From contig NZ_JAHKQJ010000007.1 in the NCBI RefSeq assembly GCF_018861045.1, positions 644,306-708,305 of the forward strand: a DNA stretch of 64,000 nt, written 5' to 3'. Positions 38,975 to 48,467 of the stretch are shown here, in pieces. How positions within the stretch are numbered: position 1 is the first letter of the stretch; each line of letters starts with the position of its first letter. The translations under genes were made by a program, and so were the position numbers. Under the pieces are notes generated by a model, which had not been told where the DNA came from, did no database searches, and was given only the letters and a program-made list of their open reading frames with translations. This DNA is from Octadecabacter sp. B2R22. GTDB lineage: Bacteria; Pseudomonadota; Alphaproteobacteria; Rhodobacterales; Rhodobacteraceae.

Positions 38975-39450
38975 GCCTTGCACAAGACATCGTTGAACGC
39001 GCTATTGCCAAAGGTGTAACCTTGACCACCGCCGAAAGCTGCACAGGTGGGATGGTAAGTGCGGCGCTCACCGATATTGCGGGCAGTTCTGCAATGTTTG
39101 AGCGCGGTTTTGTCACCTATTCCAACGCGGCCAAGGTCGACATGCTGGGCGTTGAGACTGCAACGCTCGACCGTTTCGGTGCAGTCTCCGAGGAGGTTGC
39201 AGCCCAAATGGCCAATGGCGCGCGCAACGCCGCAAAGGCCGACATCGCGGTCTCGATCACGGGCATTGCAGGCCCTGGCCCCTCTGAGCACAAACCCGAA
39301 GGGCGTGTGTGTTTTGGAGTGGCTACGGCGGATGGCGTGCAGGCCGTAACCCATGACTTTGGTGCATTGGGCCGTGCCCAAGTCCGCACAAAAAGCGTTC
39401 AAACAGCGCTAGACCTTCTGAATGCCGCAGTGATTCAGGTCTGCTCATAA
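38971..39450 (+). CDS. pncC: CinA C-terminal-domain protein (nicotinamide-nucleotide amidase type)
   Basis: This 159-residue stand-alone CinA C-terminal domain, PncC type, deamidates nicotinamide mononucleotide in NAD salvage. The motifs TTAESCTGGMVSAALTDIAGSS and VSITGIAGPGP are the family signatures, including the catalytic Ser. It has a GTG start overlapping the pgpA stop (GTGA). No N-terminal CinA/MocF domain is present. Confidence 0.9.
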   Translation: MSLAQDIVERAIAKGVTLTTAESCTGGMVSAALTDIAGSSAMFERGFVTYSNAAKVDMLGVETATLDRFGAVSEEVAAQMANGARNAAKADIAVSITGIAGPGPSEHKPEGRVCFGVATADGVQAVTHDFGALGRAQVRTKSVQTALDLLNAAVIQVCS

Positions 39451-39593
39451 ATTAGCCGTTCAGGTCAAATACCGCCTATTTACACGGCATTTTTAATAAA
39501 GCGGCAAATTTAAGCACCGTGAGTCCCTCGCGCCCCTTTTTAAGGCAGTTCGTTTACGATTAACCGCCCCAAACGAAAAAGGGGAACGGAACA

Positions 39594-40775
39594 ATGAACG
39601 CAGCGGACACCGCTTGGATACTCGTCGCAACAGCTTTGGTGCTGTTTATGACCCTGCCCGGGTTGGCATTATTTTACGGCGGCCTTGTGCGCGCCCGCAA
39701 CGTGTTGAGCGTTTTCATGCAGTGTTTCGGCATTGCCTGCTTGATGTCAGTCCTTTGGCTGGCCGTTGGGTACTCCATCGCGTTTGGCGACGGGAATGCT
39801 TACTGGGGCGGTCTGGATAAGGCTTTCTTGAATGGTGTGACCGAAGACACCATGGCGGGCAACATCCCCGAAGTCTTGTTTTTCGCATTTCAGATGACCT
39901 TTGCGATCATCACACCTGCACTGATTGTTGGCGCATATGTTGAACGTATCGGGTTTGCTTTTGTGATGACGTTCTCGGGGCTGTGGATGTTGATTTGCTA
40001 CGCACCTGTTGCCCACTGGATTTGGGGCGGCGGTTTGTTGGCTGGCGAGGAATGGTCCTTGTTCCCGAATGGGGTTAACGATTTTGCCGGCGGCATCGTG
40101 GTTCACCAGACAGCAGGTCTTGCGGCTTTGATCGTTGCGTTCTTCTTGGGAGGTCGGTCTGACAAATCCAAGCCTCCGCATAATCCTGGTATGGTCATGA
40201 TCGGTGCGGCGATGCTTTGGGTTGGTTGGTTCGGCTTTAACGGCGGCTCTGAATTGGCCGCCAACGGGTCCGCCGCGATGGCGATCACTGTGACGCATTT
40301 GTCCGCCGCCACCGCGTCTCTGACATGGGCCCTGTGGGAACGCATTCGTTTCGGTAAATCATCCCTCGTGGGTTTGGTGACAGGTACGATTGCGGGCCTT
40401 GCATCTATCACACCTGCTTCCGGTTCTGTTGGTCCTATCGAAGCGCTCATCATCGGTGCGATTGCTGGCGTCATGTGTCAGGAGCTGTGTTCCATTGTTA
40501 AGAACAAGTTAAAGCTCGACGATACGCTGGACGTTTTCGCGGTGCACGGCGTGGGTGGTATGTTCGGTATCATTATGCTGGCTGTCTTTGGCCACGCGGG
40601 CTGGACAGAACAGCTCGGCGGTCTGGCGGTTGTCGGTGTTTGGACGGTTGTCACAACAGTCGTGATCGTTCTGGTCGTCAAAGCGATCTTCCCGATCCGT
40701 GTCAGCCAAGAAGACGAATACACAGGCCTCGACCTGTCGTCCCACGGCGAACGCGCCTACGACATGAGCAGCTAA
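39594..40775 (+). CDS. amtB: Ammonium transporter
   Basis: This 393-residue Amt/Rh channel has 11 membrane spans. Diagnostic segments are LPGLALFYGGLVRARNVLS, FAFQMTFAIITPALIVGA, DFAGGIVVHQTAGLAAL with the first pore His, GWFGFNGGSE, and DVFAVHGVGGMFG with the second pore His. It is shorter than E. coli AmtB at the N-terminus, with no cleaved signal. No glnK lies upstream, unlike the usual pairing. It is a likely NtrC target by function; AAAAAGGGGAACGG provides the ribosome-binding site. Confidence 0.95.
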   Translation: MNAADTAWILVATALVLFMTLPGLALFYGGLVRARNVLSVFMQCFGIACLMSVLWLAVGYSIAFGDGNAYWGGLDKAFLNGVTEDTMAGNIPEVLFFAFQMTFAIITPALIVGAYVERIGFAFVMTFSGLWMLICYAPVAHWIWGGGLLAGEEWSLFPNGVNDFAGGIVVHQTAGLAALIVAFFLGGRSDKSKPPHNPGMVMIGAAMLWVGWFGFNGGSELAANGSAAMAITVTHLSAATASLTWALWERIRFGKSSLVGLVTGTIAGLASITPASGSVGPIEALIIGAIAGVMCQELCSIVKNKLKLDDTLDVFAVHGVGGMFGIIMLAVFGHAGWTEQLGGLAVVGVWTVVTTVVIVLVVKAIFPIRVSQEDEYTGLDLSSHGERAYDMSS

Positions 40776-40794
40776 TTCAATCTGCTAACAACAC

Positions 40795-40827
40795 AAAGGG
40801 CGCCCTAATCGGCGCCCTTTTTCGTTT
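40795..40827 (+). terminator. Rho-independent terminator after the ammonium transporter
   Basis: AAAGGGCGCC (40795-40804) and GGCGCCCTTT (40811-40820) form a perfect 10-bp stem with a 6-base loop. T-rich TTTTTCGTTT follows, starting within the end of the stem. It stands 20 bases past the amtB stop. Confidence 0.9.
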
Positions 40828-41113
40828 CTATAGTCGTAAAGTTACGCTTAAGGCGAGAGGTCCGCTATGCGGACGAAGCAGTCATACGCCGTCGGTTAGC
40901 GAATGGCGGCTTAGCGTCCTTGAATCGATAAAATTTGAGATTTTCTTCCTACAAGATGGCCTTAGAGAATAACTTTGTATTGTCGATGAAAGGCAGCTGG
41001 GCGGGGCAAACCTAGCCTTCACTGCGTTTGCATCAAAGACTGCTTCAGCGATCCACCGGCTGTCTAAAGAAACTTCGCACCACGACAGCTTTGGCGGTGG
41101 CTCTGTGGCGATG
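40828..41113. other. Intergenic stretch with a repeat, no gene seen
   Basis: Between the amtB terminator and the VPLPA-CTERM gene (338 bases from stop to stop) there is a degenerate repeat copy (40861-40910) and otherwise unremarkable sequence. No open frame of credible coding character was found on either strand. The genes on both sides end here, so no promoter is required. Confidence 0.6.
40861..40910 (+). repeat. Degenerate intergenic repeat, copy A
   Basis: TCCGC-TAT-GCGGA at 40861-40873 is a small hairpin, followed by CGAAGCAGTCATACGCC. Over 30 bases it matches copy B at 44933-44962 at 23 positions. Farther along, on the opposite strand, AAGCCGCCATTCGCT (40912-40898) matches the AAGCNGCCRTTCG motif seen twice near 49.2 kb. 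Confidence 0.55.
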
Positions 41114-42118
41114 TCAGTTTTTCACTGCCTTGCGGCGGCGCAGACCGACAAGAGAACCCAACCCAAGCGTCATGAAAGCAATGGACGCCGGAAGCGGAAC
41201 AGCGGGCACGTCTGGCTGAGGTGTGTATTCCACCGAATTGGCCTGCTGGAACCCGGTATTCATGACGAGCGATGCGCCAGCATCAAGGCTTATGCCAAAG
41301 ATGTAGCGGGTCTGAGCCTCCAAGAGCGCCGTCGTTGTGCCACCGTCACCCATGGCGGAAGTGCTGGCAGTAAAACTAATACCTTCCGAACCAATCAGAA
41401 GCTGCTCAAGCGCGATTGCACCGGGATCATCGTCCGAAGAACTGGTCAAATACGGTGCGATGGGAAAATAGGTGACGCTTGCACCAAGGGCAGGCTCAAA
41501 AAGCAGATCAAATCCAGCGGAGGCACGGGCGAACCCGTCAATGCCGTTATATTGTGCGCCCAACGCAGCTTCGAACTGACCTGCTATGTTGAATGAAATC
41601 AGAGAATTTGTCGTGTTTTCGAATAGGTAGCTTCGCGTTAACCTCTCAAATGCAGCAGCGGAGGCAGCAATAGGGGCAGACGTAATGACTGCATTTGCCT
41701 CACCCTCAATGGCAACAGACCGACGGGTGATGTCATACTCATCGGGGTCCGGATCATCCTCTGTGGTGACAGTGGAACTATAGTAGGCAAGCGCGCCTTC
41801 CGTCCCGTTTGGCAGGATCGTTGTGCTGACCCAAGACCCTTCGGCGGCCACCGGCGGATCAGTGAAGGGATTGCCGATCACGACGTGAATGTCATCGTCT
41901 GCGATCGCTGTGGGATCATCGACGAATGTGGTCGAGTCACGATCAATGGTTAGGGCATTCGGCCCAAAGCCAATGTCGATCCCCTCGGGCGAATTGCCGC
42001 CGTTAATCACAAAACTGTGGTTCAGCTCATGTTCGGAAAAGGCAGATATTGGCGCTGCATAAGCCGTATTGGCTGCATAAACAATTGCGAATGCGGCTGA
42101 AATCAACGTTCTATTCAT
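41114..42118 (-). CDS. VPLPA-CTERM sorting-domain secreted protein
   Basis: This 334-residue exported protein has a signal peptide (residues 1-21, ending AYA) and a mature region rich in beta-forming, acidic and Ser/Thr/Gly sequence with no recognised domain. It ends in a sorting tail: VPLPA at 307-311, a hydrophobic stretch to 326 and the RRRK cluster. Such tails are recognised by exosortases (XrtD is reported for VPLPA), which cleave and anchor or release the protein, usually with exopolysaccharide. GGAG lies six bases before the ATG chosen. No exosortase gene is in the window. It is 102 bases downstream of the LuxR-type regulator. Confidence 0.82.
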   Translation of the reverse strand: MNRTLISAAFAIVYAANTAYAAPISAFSEHELNHSFVINGGNSPEGIDIGFGPNALTIDRDSTTFVDDPTAIADDDIHVVIGNPFTDPPVAAEGSWVSTTILPNGTEGALAYYSSTVTTEDDPDPDEYDITRRSVAIEGEANAVITSAPIAASAAAFERLTRSYLFENTTNSLISFNIAGQFEAALGAQYNGIDGFARASAGFDLLFEPALGASVTYFPIAPYLTSSSDDDPGAIALEQLLIGSEGISFTASTSAMGDGGTTTALLEAQTRYIFGISLDAGASLVMNTGFQQANSVEYTPQPDVPAVPLPASIAFMTLGLGSLVGLRRRKAVKN

Positions 42119-42219
42119 CTTAATCTCCAAAATCTTGACCTTTAAAATCATGCCAAAGCATAGCATGGAGATCCGGCCTGCGCATGCGTGCCCATACTCA
42201 ATTTTGGGGATTGGATTAC

Positions 42220-44808
42220 CTAATTTTCAAGCAAAATCCACGGCTCGCTCTGCGTACGCAGGACCACTTCCAGCCGGTTCTTGCAACTGAGTTTTGAAAG
42301 GATGGAAGACACGTGGTTTTCGATTGTTCTAGGTGAGCGAGAAAGCTCATTGGCAATCAGTGCGTTGCTTTTGCCGTCAGCCAGCATAGCAAGCACGGCT
42401 TGTTCTTTGCCCGTCAACTCATAGGGATGGGCTTTGGCAGCACGGTATCGCCCCCGCGGACGCATCGCTACTTCTGGCATGTCAAACCGCTTTCTTATTG
42501 ATCGGCGTGCTCCAGTTGCACCGATCGTTTCGAAAATTTTGTCGGCGGCTTCTGGATCCAGCTGACTTACGCGAACCCATCCTGCAAGATAGTTTGCGCC
42601 TTGTGCTTTAAATGCCTGCGCGGCAGCATCGTAGTCACCTGACAAGAACAGCGCATATGGTTCAGGGACATCCATTTTCTGATAGGGTTCGCCCACCAGA
42701 TGTGTCCAGAATTGGTAGTCACCGCGTTTAGCAGCGCTAAAGACTGAGCTATCCATGTCGGACAAGAGGGCGAGCGCATCTCGTGAAAGCGAAGGGTCAT
42801 TTTGCAGCACGGCCTGTTCGATCTTGGCCACCAACAGTGTCACGAGATACTGAGGTTCACCGATCTGCTTGGCATCCAATATGGCCTCATCAAGCAAATC
42901 CGCTGCGTCCACGTTCCCCAACCGCACTTTCGCGCGCGCCAGAATGATCCTTGCAGGCATTTGCATCAAAAGTGTTTGTTTTTTTTGCTTCAACACAGAC
43001 TGTGCGATTTGAACGGCATCATCATAACGATCTTGTTCAAACCGCAAATGTGCCTTTCGACCAACCAGGTAAAACGTCCAAGCGTCCAGATCATGCGCCG
43101 TATCATAGGCGATGCCCTCATCGAGCAATGCCTCAGCGCGATCAAGCTCACGCATCTCGATGAGGCATTCAGACAGATTGGTGTAGACCCGCGCGGCTTG
43201 TTCATGCAGATCGTATGTATGGGCAATCTTAAGACTCTGGCGCAGATAGGTTTCACCTTCAGGATCGCCTCTGAAAAGTTTTGCAGATCCCATCGTATTC
43301 AAGGCGTGAGCTTGAGTGTCGAGGTCGCCAAACTGCTCCGCGATCGCTAATGCACGGGTCGCCCAGGTGCCTGCCTCGTCCATGATGTCCTGCAACATAA
43401 AGAATTGTGCGCGCATCGCGTAGGCTTTGCCAGTTTCAGCTGTCAGACCTTCTCCATCGAGGACGTCAATCGCTTGCAAAATATAGGTTTCGGCTTTTTT
43501 GGCTTCTCCTCGATACCAAAACAATCGTGAAAGCCACCGCAGGTTTTCGCCGACCCGGTCAGCCCGCCCAAGTTTGGTCCACAAGTCGACGGCGCGTTCG
43601 CGGGCGGCAATGACCTCATCATCGATGCCCAAGGACAAACCGGCTTCGTAGGCCCAGTGCTCGGTGATATGTGCAGCGACCTCAGGCGTTGCATGATCAA
43701 TGCAAGTAAGCGCCGTTCCCAAAAACATCGCCGCTTCACGGTGTGCCCCCAGTGTTGCCGCACGGTCAGCAGCCAGTGGTGCAAAAGTCAAGATTGCAGC
43801 CTGATCCTGGGCGCCTTCAGCATGGAAAAGGATCCTGTCGAACTCTTGCGAAAGCTCCGGTATTTCCAAATATGCTGCGAGAAACAATGCATGGCTTTCG
43901 CGTTTGCGCGCAGGTCCCATCCGCGCGCAAACAGCCATACGTGTCAGTTCATGGCGAAACTTAAGGTCTTGCCCAATCGGAACCAGAACATTCTGAGCAA
44001 CGCCTTCGTCACATAGTGCTCCGGTATTTTTCAAGTTAAGTGCGTCCAAGATGGATGGTTTCAGCTCTCCCGGAACGCAACTGATCAACTCAAGAAAATT
44101 TTGCAGAGCATTAGGAAAAGACGAAATTCGCGTGTTGATGAAATCGGCCACGGAATGCGGCGGCGTATCAGCCCCGTTGTCTGAACAGAGAATTTCAGAC
44201 ACGAAAAACGGATGCCCGCCTGTAATCCTGTGCACGTCTTCCGGGCTGTATTTCTGGTGCTGGTCAAGTTGGCGAACGGCATTCAAAGACAGAGACGGTA
44301 AATCGATATGGGTTTTGCGAGCAGCAGAGATTGTCGACAACGCATGATGCAAAGGGTGCGTTGGGCCGATTTCGTCATCGCGATAGCTGCCAAGCAAAAG
44401 CACTGGTAATTGTGACAATCGTCGGCCAACATACATTAACCAATCAAGGGATTTATGATCGGCCCAGTGAAGGTCTTCTATGACCAGAACCAGTGGCAAA
44501 GCGGTCAATTGAGCTTGAGCCACGAAACCCTCGAAATAATCAGCTTCTTCCGAAGGTCTTGTCGTAAATCGGTTCACCTCAGCAACAAGGTCACGGACCG
44601 GGCCAAGTGGGCGCGGCGTATTAAGCGGATCACACCACGCAATTGCGATCTGATGTTGCATGGACGTTTCCGAGAGAAAGTGTTCGATGAAAGTCGATTT
44701 TCCGATGCCGGATTCACCGCGAACGAGAACTAGTCTCCCACCGGCTTGCGGTATCGACGCTAAAATCTGGCTCAGCATGTCAAGCTCGGCGTCACGTTCG
44801 ACAATCAT
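42220..44808 (-). CDS. Large ATP-binding LuxR family (LAL-type) transcriptional regulator
   Basis: This is an 862-residue regulator. It has an AAA_16/NACHT-like ATPase at residues about 1-250 (Walker A GESGIGKST at 30-38, Walker B LVLVIEDLHWAD near 110-120). A long helical TPR-like region spans about 330-770, and a C-terminal LuxR/GerE HTH lies at about 795-855 (LTGKEQAVLAMLADGKSNAL, then ELSRSPRTIENHVSSIL). This is the MalT/LAL architecture, in which ligand and ATP binding switch DNA binding. The inducer is unknown. AGGA sits eight bases before the ATG. Codon use appears less GC-rich than neighbouring core genes. The nearest downstream gene encodes the VPLPA-CTERM protein. Confidence 0.88.
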   Translation of the reverse strand: MIVERDAELDMLSQILASIPQAGGRLVLVRGESGIGKSTFIEHFLSETSMQHQIAIAWCDPLNTPRPLGPVRDLVAEVNRFTTRPSEEADYFEGFVAQAQLTALPLVLVIEDLHWADHKSLDWLMYVGRRLSQLPVLLLGSYRDDEIGPTHPLHHALSTISAARKTHIDLPSLSLNAVRQLDQHQKYSPEDVHRITGGHPFFVSEILCSDNGADTPPHSVADFINTRISSFPNALQNFLELISCVPGELKPSILDALNLKNTGALCDEGVAQNVLVPIGQDLKFRHELTRMAVCARMGPARKRESHALFLAAYLEIPELSQEFDRILFHAEGAQDQAAILTFAPLAADRAATLGAHREAAMFLGTALTCIDHATPEVAAHITEHWAYEAGLSLGIDDEVIAARERAVDLWTKLGRADRVGENLRWLSRLFWYRGEAKKAETYILQAIDVLDGEGLTAETGKAYAMRAQFFMLQDIMDEAGTWATRALAIAEQFGDLDTQAHALNTMGSAKLFRGDPEGETYLRQSLKIAHTYDLHEQAARVYTNLSECLIEMRELDRAEALLDEGIAYDTAHDLDAWTFYLVGRKAHLRFEQDRYDDAVQIAQSVLKQKKQTLLMQMPARIILARAKVRLGNVDAADLLDEAILDAKQIGEPQYLVTLLVAKIEQAVLQNDPSLSRDALALLSDMDSSVFSAAKRGDYQFWTHLVGEPYQKMDVPEPYALFLSGDYDAAAQAFKAQGANYLAGWVRVSQLDPEAADKIFETIGATGARRSIRKRFDMPEVAMRPRGRYRAAKAHPYELTGKEQAVLAMLADGKSNALIANELSRSPRTIENHVSSILSKLSCKNRLEVVLRTQSEPWILLEN

Positions 44809-44932
44809 TCCAACAATCCTATCAGGCCGCTTAGCAATCGAGTGTTGAAACCACTATCGCTAAAGCGTCCAGGCTTTACAACTTGGCCCCTTTCTAGGGT
44901 TGGTGTTCTGGAGCTGTTTGGCCGTGTGAATG

Positions 44933-44962
44933 TCTGCACTGCGGACGAAACGGACATTCGCC
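44933..44962 (+). repeat. Degenerate intergenic repeat, copy B
   Basis: TCTGC-ACT-GCGGA followed by CGAAACGGACATTCGCC aligns with copy A at 23 of 30 positions and keeps the same small hairpin. It lies in the 260-base gap between the LuxR-type regulator and the RTX nuclease. Flanking GAATGTC and GACATTC (44928-44934 and 44953-44959) give it outer symmetry. Confidence 0.55.
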
Positions 44963-45021
44963 ACGAATGCGCCAATGTCCGAGCCTGAGAGGTTTCCTTG
45001 GAAACCGTTAATAGGCCGCCT

Positions 45022-45060
45022 CAAGAATAACCCTCGCGCTATGTTTCGCCGCGCGAGGGT
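45022..45060 (-). terminator. Probable terminator of the RTX nuclease gene
   Basis: ACCCTCGCGC (45030-45039) and GCGCGAGGGT (45051-45060) form a perfect 10-bp stem with an 11-base loop, starting nine bases past the nuclease stop on the minus strand. The following TTATTCTT is a weak T-tract. A strong stem and right position support termination; efficiency is uncertain. Confidence 0.7.
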
Positions 45061-45068
45061 GCTTGCAA

Positions 45069-48000
45069 TTATGCGATCGTGAACTGATCCGCAAAGACGA
45101 TGTCGTCGAAATCGGAAACACCAAGGAGCGTGATCCGGTCGTTGCCCCCTTCTAGCGTAATGCGGACGGATCCCCAATGTTCGCGGACATCGTCAACAAC
45201 GGCACCACCCAAATCGATGACGTCTTCCAAGACATTGAAATCATAAACGGTGCTTTTATCCCGCGTGCGGTCCTCTGCAAGCTCAGCAGAGAAGATAAAT
45301 GTATCGGCACCATCACCGCCCCAATACTTATCGTTTTTGCCGTCGCCCGCTCTGATGACGTCATCACCGTCTCCTGCGAAAACAAAATCGTTGCCGCTAC
45401 CGGCATCAATATCATCGTGTCCGCTGCCCGCGAAAATTTTGTCGTTTCCGCTGCCGCCGAAAATAAGATCATCCCCGCCAGCGGCGAATATGAAATCATT
45501 TCCACTCATACCGTCGATTTGGTCACGACCTTCGGTACCGTACAAGAAGTCCCTGCGATTTGTGCCTGCAACCAGATTGTAGACGGGATCGAAATCAAAG
45601 CTAACGATCACTGGATCATGATCAGAATTTCGGGCTGGGCTATCATCACTGTAAAGGGTCGGGTCCCGTCCGAAATCGAGGTTGTAATCCAGAGCATCTG
45701 CCTCATCAGAATTGATATGCCATTCCGTGACCCCCGCGAGGTTTTCAGCAAGCGCATCATTGGCCAATGCATAATCGAGCGTGCCAACTTGACCATCGAA
45801 CACATAAGAATACGCGTCGTCGCCCAGTTCTGTCGCCGCAAGATCAGTGAACCCCGCGTCGGACAAAGTCGTAAGAGGGTCTTCTTTGGCGTAGGCATTC
45901 AAATCGCCCAAAATCAGCGTGTTTTCTGACCCCTGCCCCGTTGGATCATCTTTCAGCCACTGAGCAAGGATGCTTGCTGCTTCGGTACGTGTCGCATTGT
46001 TATTGCCTTGACCGTCCCCTTGCGCTTCATCCTCGGCGAGCCCTGATAGGGATCCTTTGGACTTGAGGTGATTAACAGACACGGTGAGTGTTTGCCCTGT
46101 GTCCAAATCTTCAAACGTCTGTGCAATTGCAGGACGGTTCAGGTCTCGGCCCGCGCCCAAAGGATCAAGGAAACTCTGTCCGTTGAAGGTTTCGAGGATA
46201 GCCATGTCGCCCTTAAGGCCTACGTCGTTCACCTTGTAGATCAACCCGTTGGAAATGGCGTCGCCACCGACAAATTCCTGTTTCGGATCAGCGAAGGCAT
46301 AGATTTCCGACCCAAGGTCGGCGTTTACACGTTCGACAATATCCTTAATCGCAAAAGTGTCGCCAGCGAAGTCGTTTTCGATTTCAATAAGTCCCAATAC
46401 GTCCGCATCGATTGCAACAATGGCCTTTACCAGCTTGTCGGCTTGACGTTCGAACTCTTCTAGGCTGTCGGCACCACGCGGATCGGACCCGTTGTCTGTG
46501 GTGACGCCAGTTTCATCGATTGTTGTGAAATAGTTGAGCACGTTCAGGCTGGCGACTGTGAAATTGCCGCCAATGTCTTCTGGGGTCTCATCACGAGGGT
46601 TGGTTTGATCATAGACACCGGTTGCATCATTTATGCGGAATTCCCCGAAGGAATACCCCACGACGCCCTCGATCGAAGAAATCTCGTCTCCCATTCGGAA
46701 ACTGTCATCTGCGGTGAGCACTCCGTCATTGCCATCGATGATTTCCAGCGTGTCAGGGTTTTGGGCTGACAAGCCATCATCCAAAACCAGTGTACGGGCC
46801 GCCGTATCTTGTAGGTGTTGTTCATAACCTTCGGCGTCCGGATCATTGTTTTGGGTAAACTGAGTTACCCGTCCGTCGGCAGTGACGTTGTATTGGCCAA
46901 AACGATCAAGATTGAACATTTCGGATACTGTCATGTCCTGAGCGACGTTAACCAACATACCTTCATATGCTTCGAGGTTGGCAACATAGTTACCGCTGCC
47001 ATCATCCATGATGTTGGCTGTCGGGAACACGACGTCCATCGCTGGTGGTATCGGTTGATCTGTGTCCATCACGACCACAGACGTCGCCGAGAGCTGGGTC
47101 TGACCAAAGAATTCACTGACGGAGCCTGTGATTTCGACCAGATCACCAATGTTCACGTCCACCAGGGGCGCTGTGCCATCGAAAATAAAGATGCCTTCAG
47201 AACTTAGGTCGTTGAAATCGTAGTCGATTTCTTCTTCCTGAATATAAAAACCGTTCAAATCACCCTGTGTGCCAAACAGGCCATCCTGAAAATCAGCCGT
47301 GACAATGGCGCTGACAGTCACAATCTGACCTTCGAGCGCGCTTCGATCATCCACGCCGATCACATCCAGGTCGCCGGTTCCGACACTGCCCTGAATTTCA
47401 CTGATCAGTGTGATTTCAGCCGGTGGCTCGATAAAGTTGCTGGCGCCCGGCGTCGGGGCTTGAGCAACGAAATCACCCGTTTCGTCAGGTTGGCGGGCCA
47501 GCGCATCTGACGTCGACGTGCCATTGGCGCTTTCATTTGCTTGAACGCTTTGGCCGAGAGCCGCCAAAAGCTCAGTGTCGTCGGCGTCATTGGTTCCGTA
47601 AACGATAGCATCCACAAGGTTTACGGTTGTGGCAGCGGTTGGCGCGGCCCCTTCATAAAGTGCCACCGCATCCGCGCCGTTTTGCAGACCGTTGGTCGTG
47701 AACTCGACCAGATCAACGTTAGGAACATCGGCAGACCCAACAACAAAGAAGCCATCGGCGTTTGTGGTGAAACCGTCTAGGGAAATTGTATCATAGCTCG
47801 CTTCGCCGTTCCCGTTAAAAAGCACGAGTGTCAGCCCATCCAGTGACGCATTGCCAACTCCCCCATCGTAGATCTCGATGAATTCCTGACTATCGGTACT
47901 GTCCTGATCCGCGTCGATTTCGTTAATCACGAAAGTTGGCGCCGTCACAACATTTTCGAAGGACCCGGTTGGGAACGGCGTTGCCGCGGTTGCATTACTC

Positions 48001-48467
48001 GTTTGCCCATCAAAGGCGTTTGCTCCCGACAGGGTCCAGTCGGCCACGTCAAAAGTAGAACTTGCTGTCGCCCCAGGGTTTCGTGCTGCCCATCCGTCTA
48101 GGTATTCCCAAGGCTGGCCATTTCCATCAACATTAATGTCGCCGAAAAGATCAATGACCGATCCAAACGCGTACAGTTCAATCGCGTCATCGCCGTTCAC
48201 CGACAATGCCCCAGCTGTGTAATCGGGGGCAAACCCCATGAATTCGGTAAACCCGGCTGTTTCAGAGGCCACATAAATATAAGACCCAGCAGTGACCGCC
48301 ACGGCAGGAAAGGTGAACTCTTCTCCGTCCGACCCACCACCGTTATTTGCTGATCCTAAACCATAACTTGAGAGATCGGCGATGTCGGCAGTCACGAATA
48401 GCTCTACCGCCTTAGGCAACCCGCCGCTTAGAGGACCGTCCAAAACACCTGTAATTATCAACGACAT
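45069..48467 (-). CDS. ExeM/NucH-type extracellular endonuclease with lamin-tail domains and RTX repeats
   Basis: This is a 1132-residue secreted nuclease. Two lamin-tail-like segments occupy about 1-165 and 178-343. An OB-like ExeM accessory region runs about 345-620. An endonuclease/exonuclease/phosphatase domain at about 635-955 has catalytic-type residues in ASLNVLNYF, GLIEIEND, VNHLKSKG, LGDLNAY and NSDHDPV. RTX calcium-binding nonapeptides (GGxGxD) lie near 970-1060. There is no N-terminal signal peptide; RTX repeats and an acidic C-terminus point to type I secretion. The start at MSLIITGVLDG has AAGGAG seven bases upstream. It probably degrades extracellular DNA for phosphate or biofilm remodelling; that is inference. 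Confidence 0.88.
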   Translation of the reverse strand: MSLIITGVLDGPLSGGLPKAVELFVTADIADLSSYGLGSANNGGGSDGEEFTFPAVAVTAGSYIYVASETAGFTEFMGFAPDYTAGALSVNGDDAIELYAFGSVIDLFGDINVDGNGQPWEYLDGWAARNPGATASSTFDVADWTLSGANAFDGQTSNATAATPFPTGSFENVVTAPTFVINEIDADQDSTDSQEFIEIYDGGVGNASLDGLTLVLFNGNGEASYDTISLDGFTTNADGFFVVGSADVPNVDLVEFTTNGLQNGADAVALYEGAAPTAATTVNLVDAIVYGTNDADDTELLAALGQSVQANESANGTSTSDALARQPDETGDFVAQAPTPGASNFIEPPAEITLISEIQGSVGTGDLDVIGVDDRSALEGQIVTVSAIVTADFQDGLFGTQGDLNGFYIQEEEIDYDFNDLSSEGIFIFDGTAPLVDVNIGDLVEITGSVSEFFGQTQLSATSVVVMDTDQPIPPAMDVVFPTANIMDDGSGNYVANLEAYEGMLVNVAQDMTVSEMFNLDRFGQYNVTADGRVTQFTQNNDPDAEGYEQHLQDTAARTLVLDDGLSAQNPDTLEIIDGNDGVLTADDSFRMGDEISSIEGVVGYSFGEFRINDATGVYDQTNPRDETPEDIGGNFTVASLNVLNYFTTIDETGVTTDNGSDPRGADSLEEFERQADKLVKAIVAIDADVLGLIEIENDFAGDTFAIKDIVERVNADLGSEIYAFADPKQEFVGGDAISNGLIYKVNDVGLKGDMAILETFNGQSFLDPLGAGRDLNRPAIAQTFEDLDTGQTLTVSVNHLKSKGSLSGLAEDEAQGDGQGNNNATRTEAASILAQWLKDDPTGQGSENTLILGDLNAYAKEDPLTTLSDAGFTDLAATELGDDAYSYVFDGQVGTLDYALANDALAENLAGVTEWHINSDEADALDYNLDFGRDPTLYSDDSPARNSDHDPVIVSFDFDPVYNLVAGTNRRDFLYGTEGRDQIDGMSGNDFIFAAGGDDLIFGGSGNDKIFAGSGHDDIDAGSGNDFVFAGDGDDVIRAGDGKNDKYWGGDGADTFIFSAELAEDRTRDKSTVYDFNVLEDVIDLGGAVVDDVREHWGSVRITLEGGNDRITLLGVSDFDDIVFADQFTIA

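Noticed and set aside
39451-39593. glnK or PII gene expected beside the ammonium transporter
   Set aside because: The upstream gap is only 143 bases and has no coding frame; the downstream side is a terminator. The PII partner must be elsewhere.
42119-42165. Sigma-54-like promoter (TGGCAT...) ahead of the VPLPA-CTERM gene
   Set aside because: The -24-like TGGCAT is present but the -12 GC dinucleotide is missing at the required spacing.
45290-45560. Short-period repeats at DNA level that might suggest a tandem array or CRISPR
   Set aside because: They encode GGxGxD calcium-binding nonapeptides in frame; there is no constant repeat/unique spacer structure.
45177-45929. 250-codon open frame antisense to the RTX region of the nuclease
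   Set aside because: The repetitive codons of RTX repeats leave the opposite strand open; no independent evidence for a gene.
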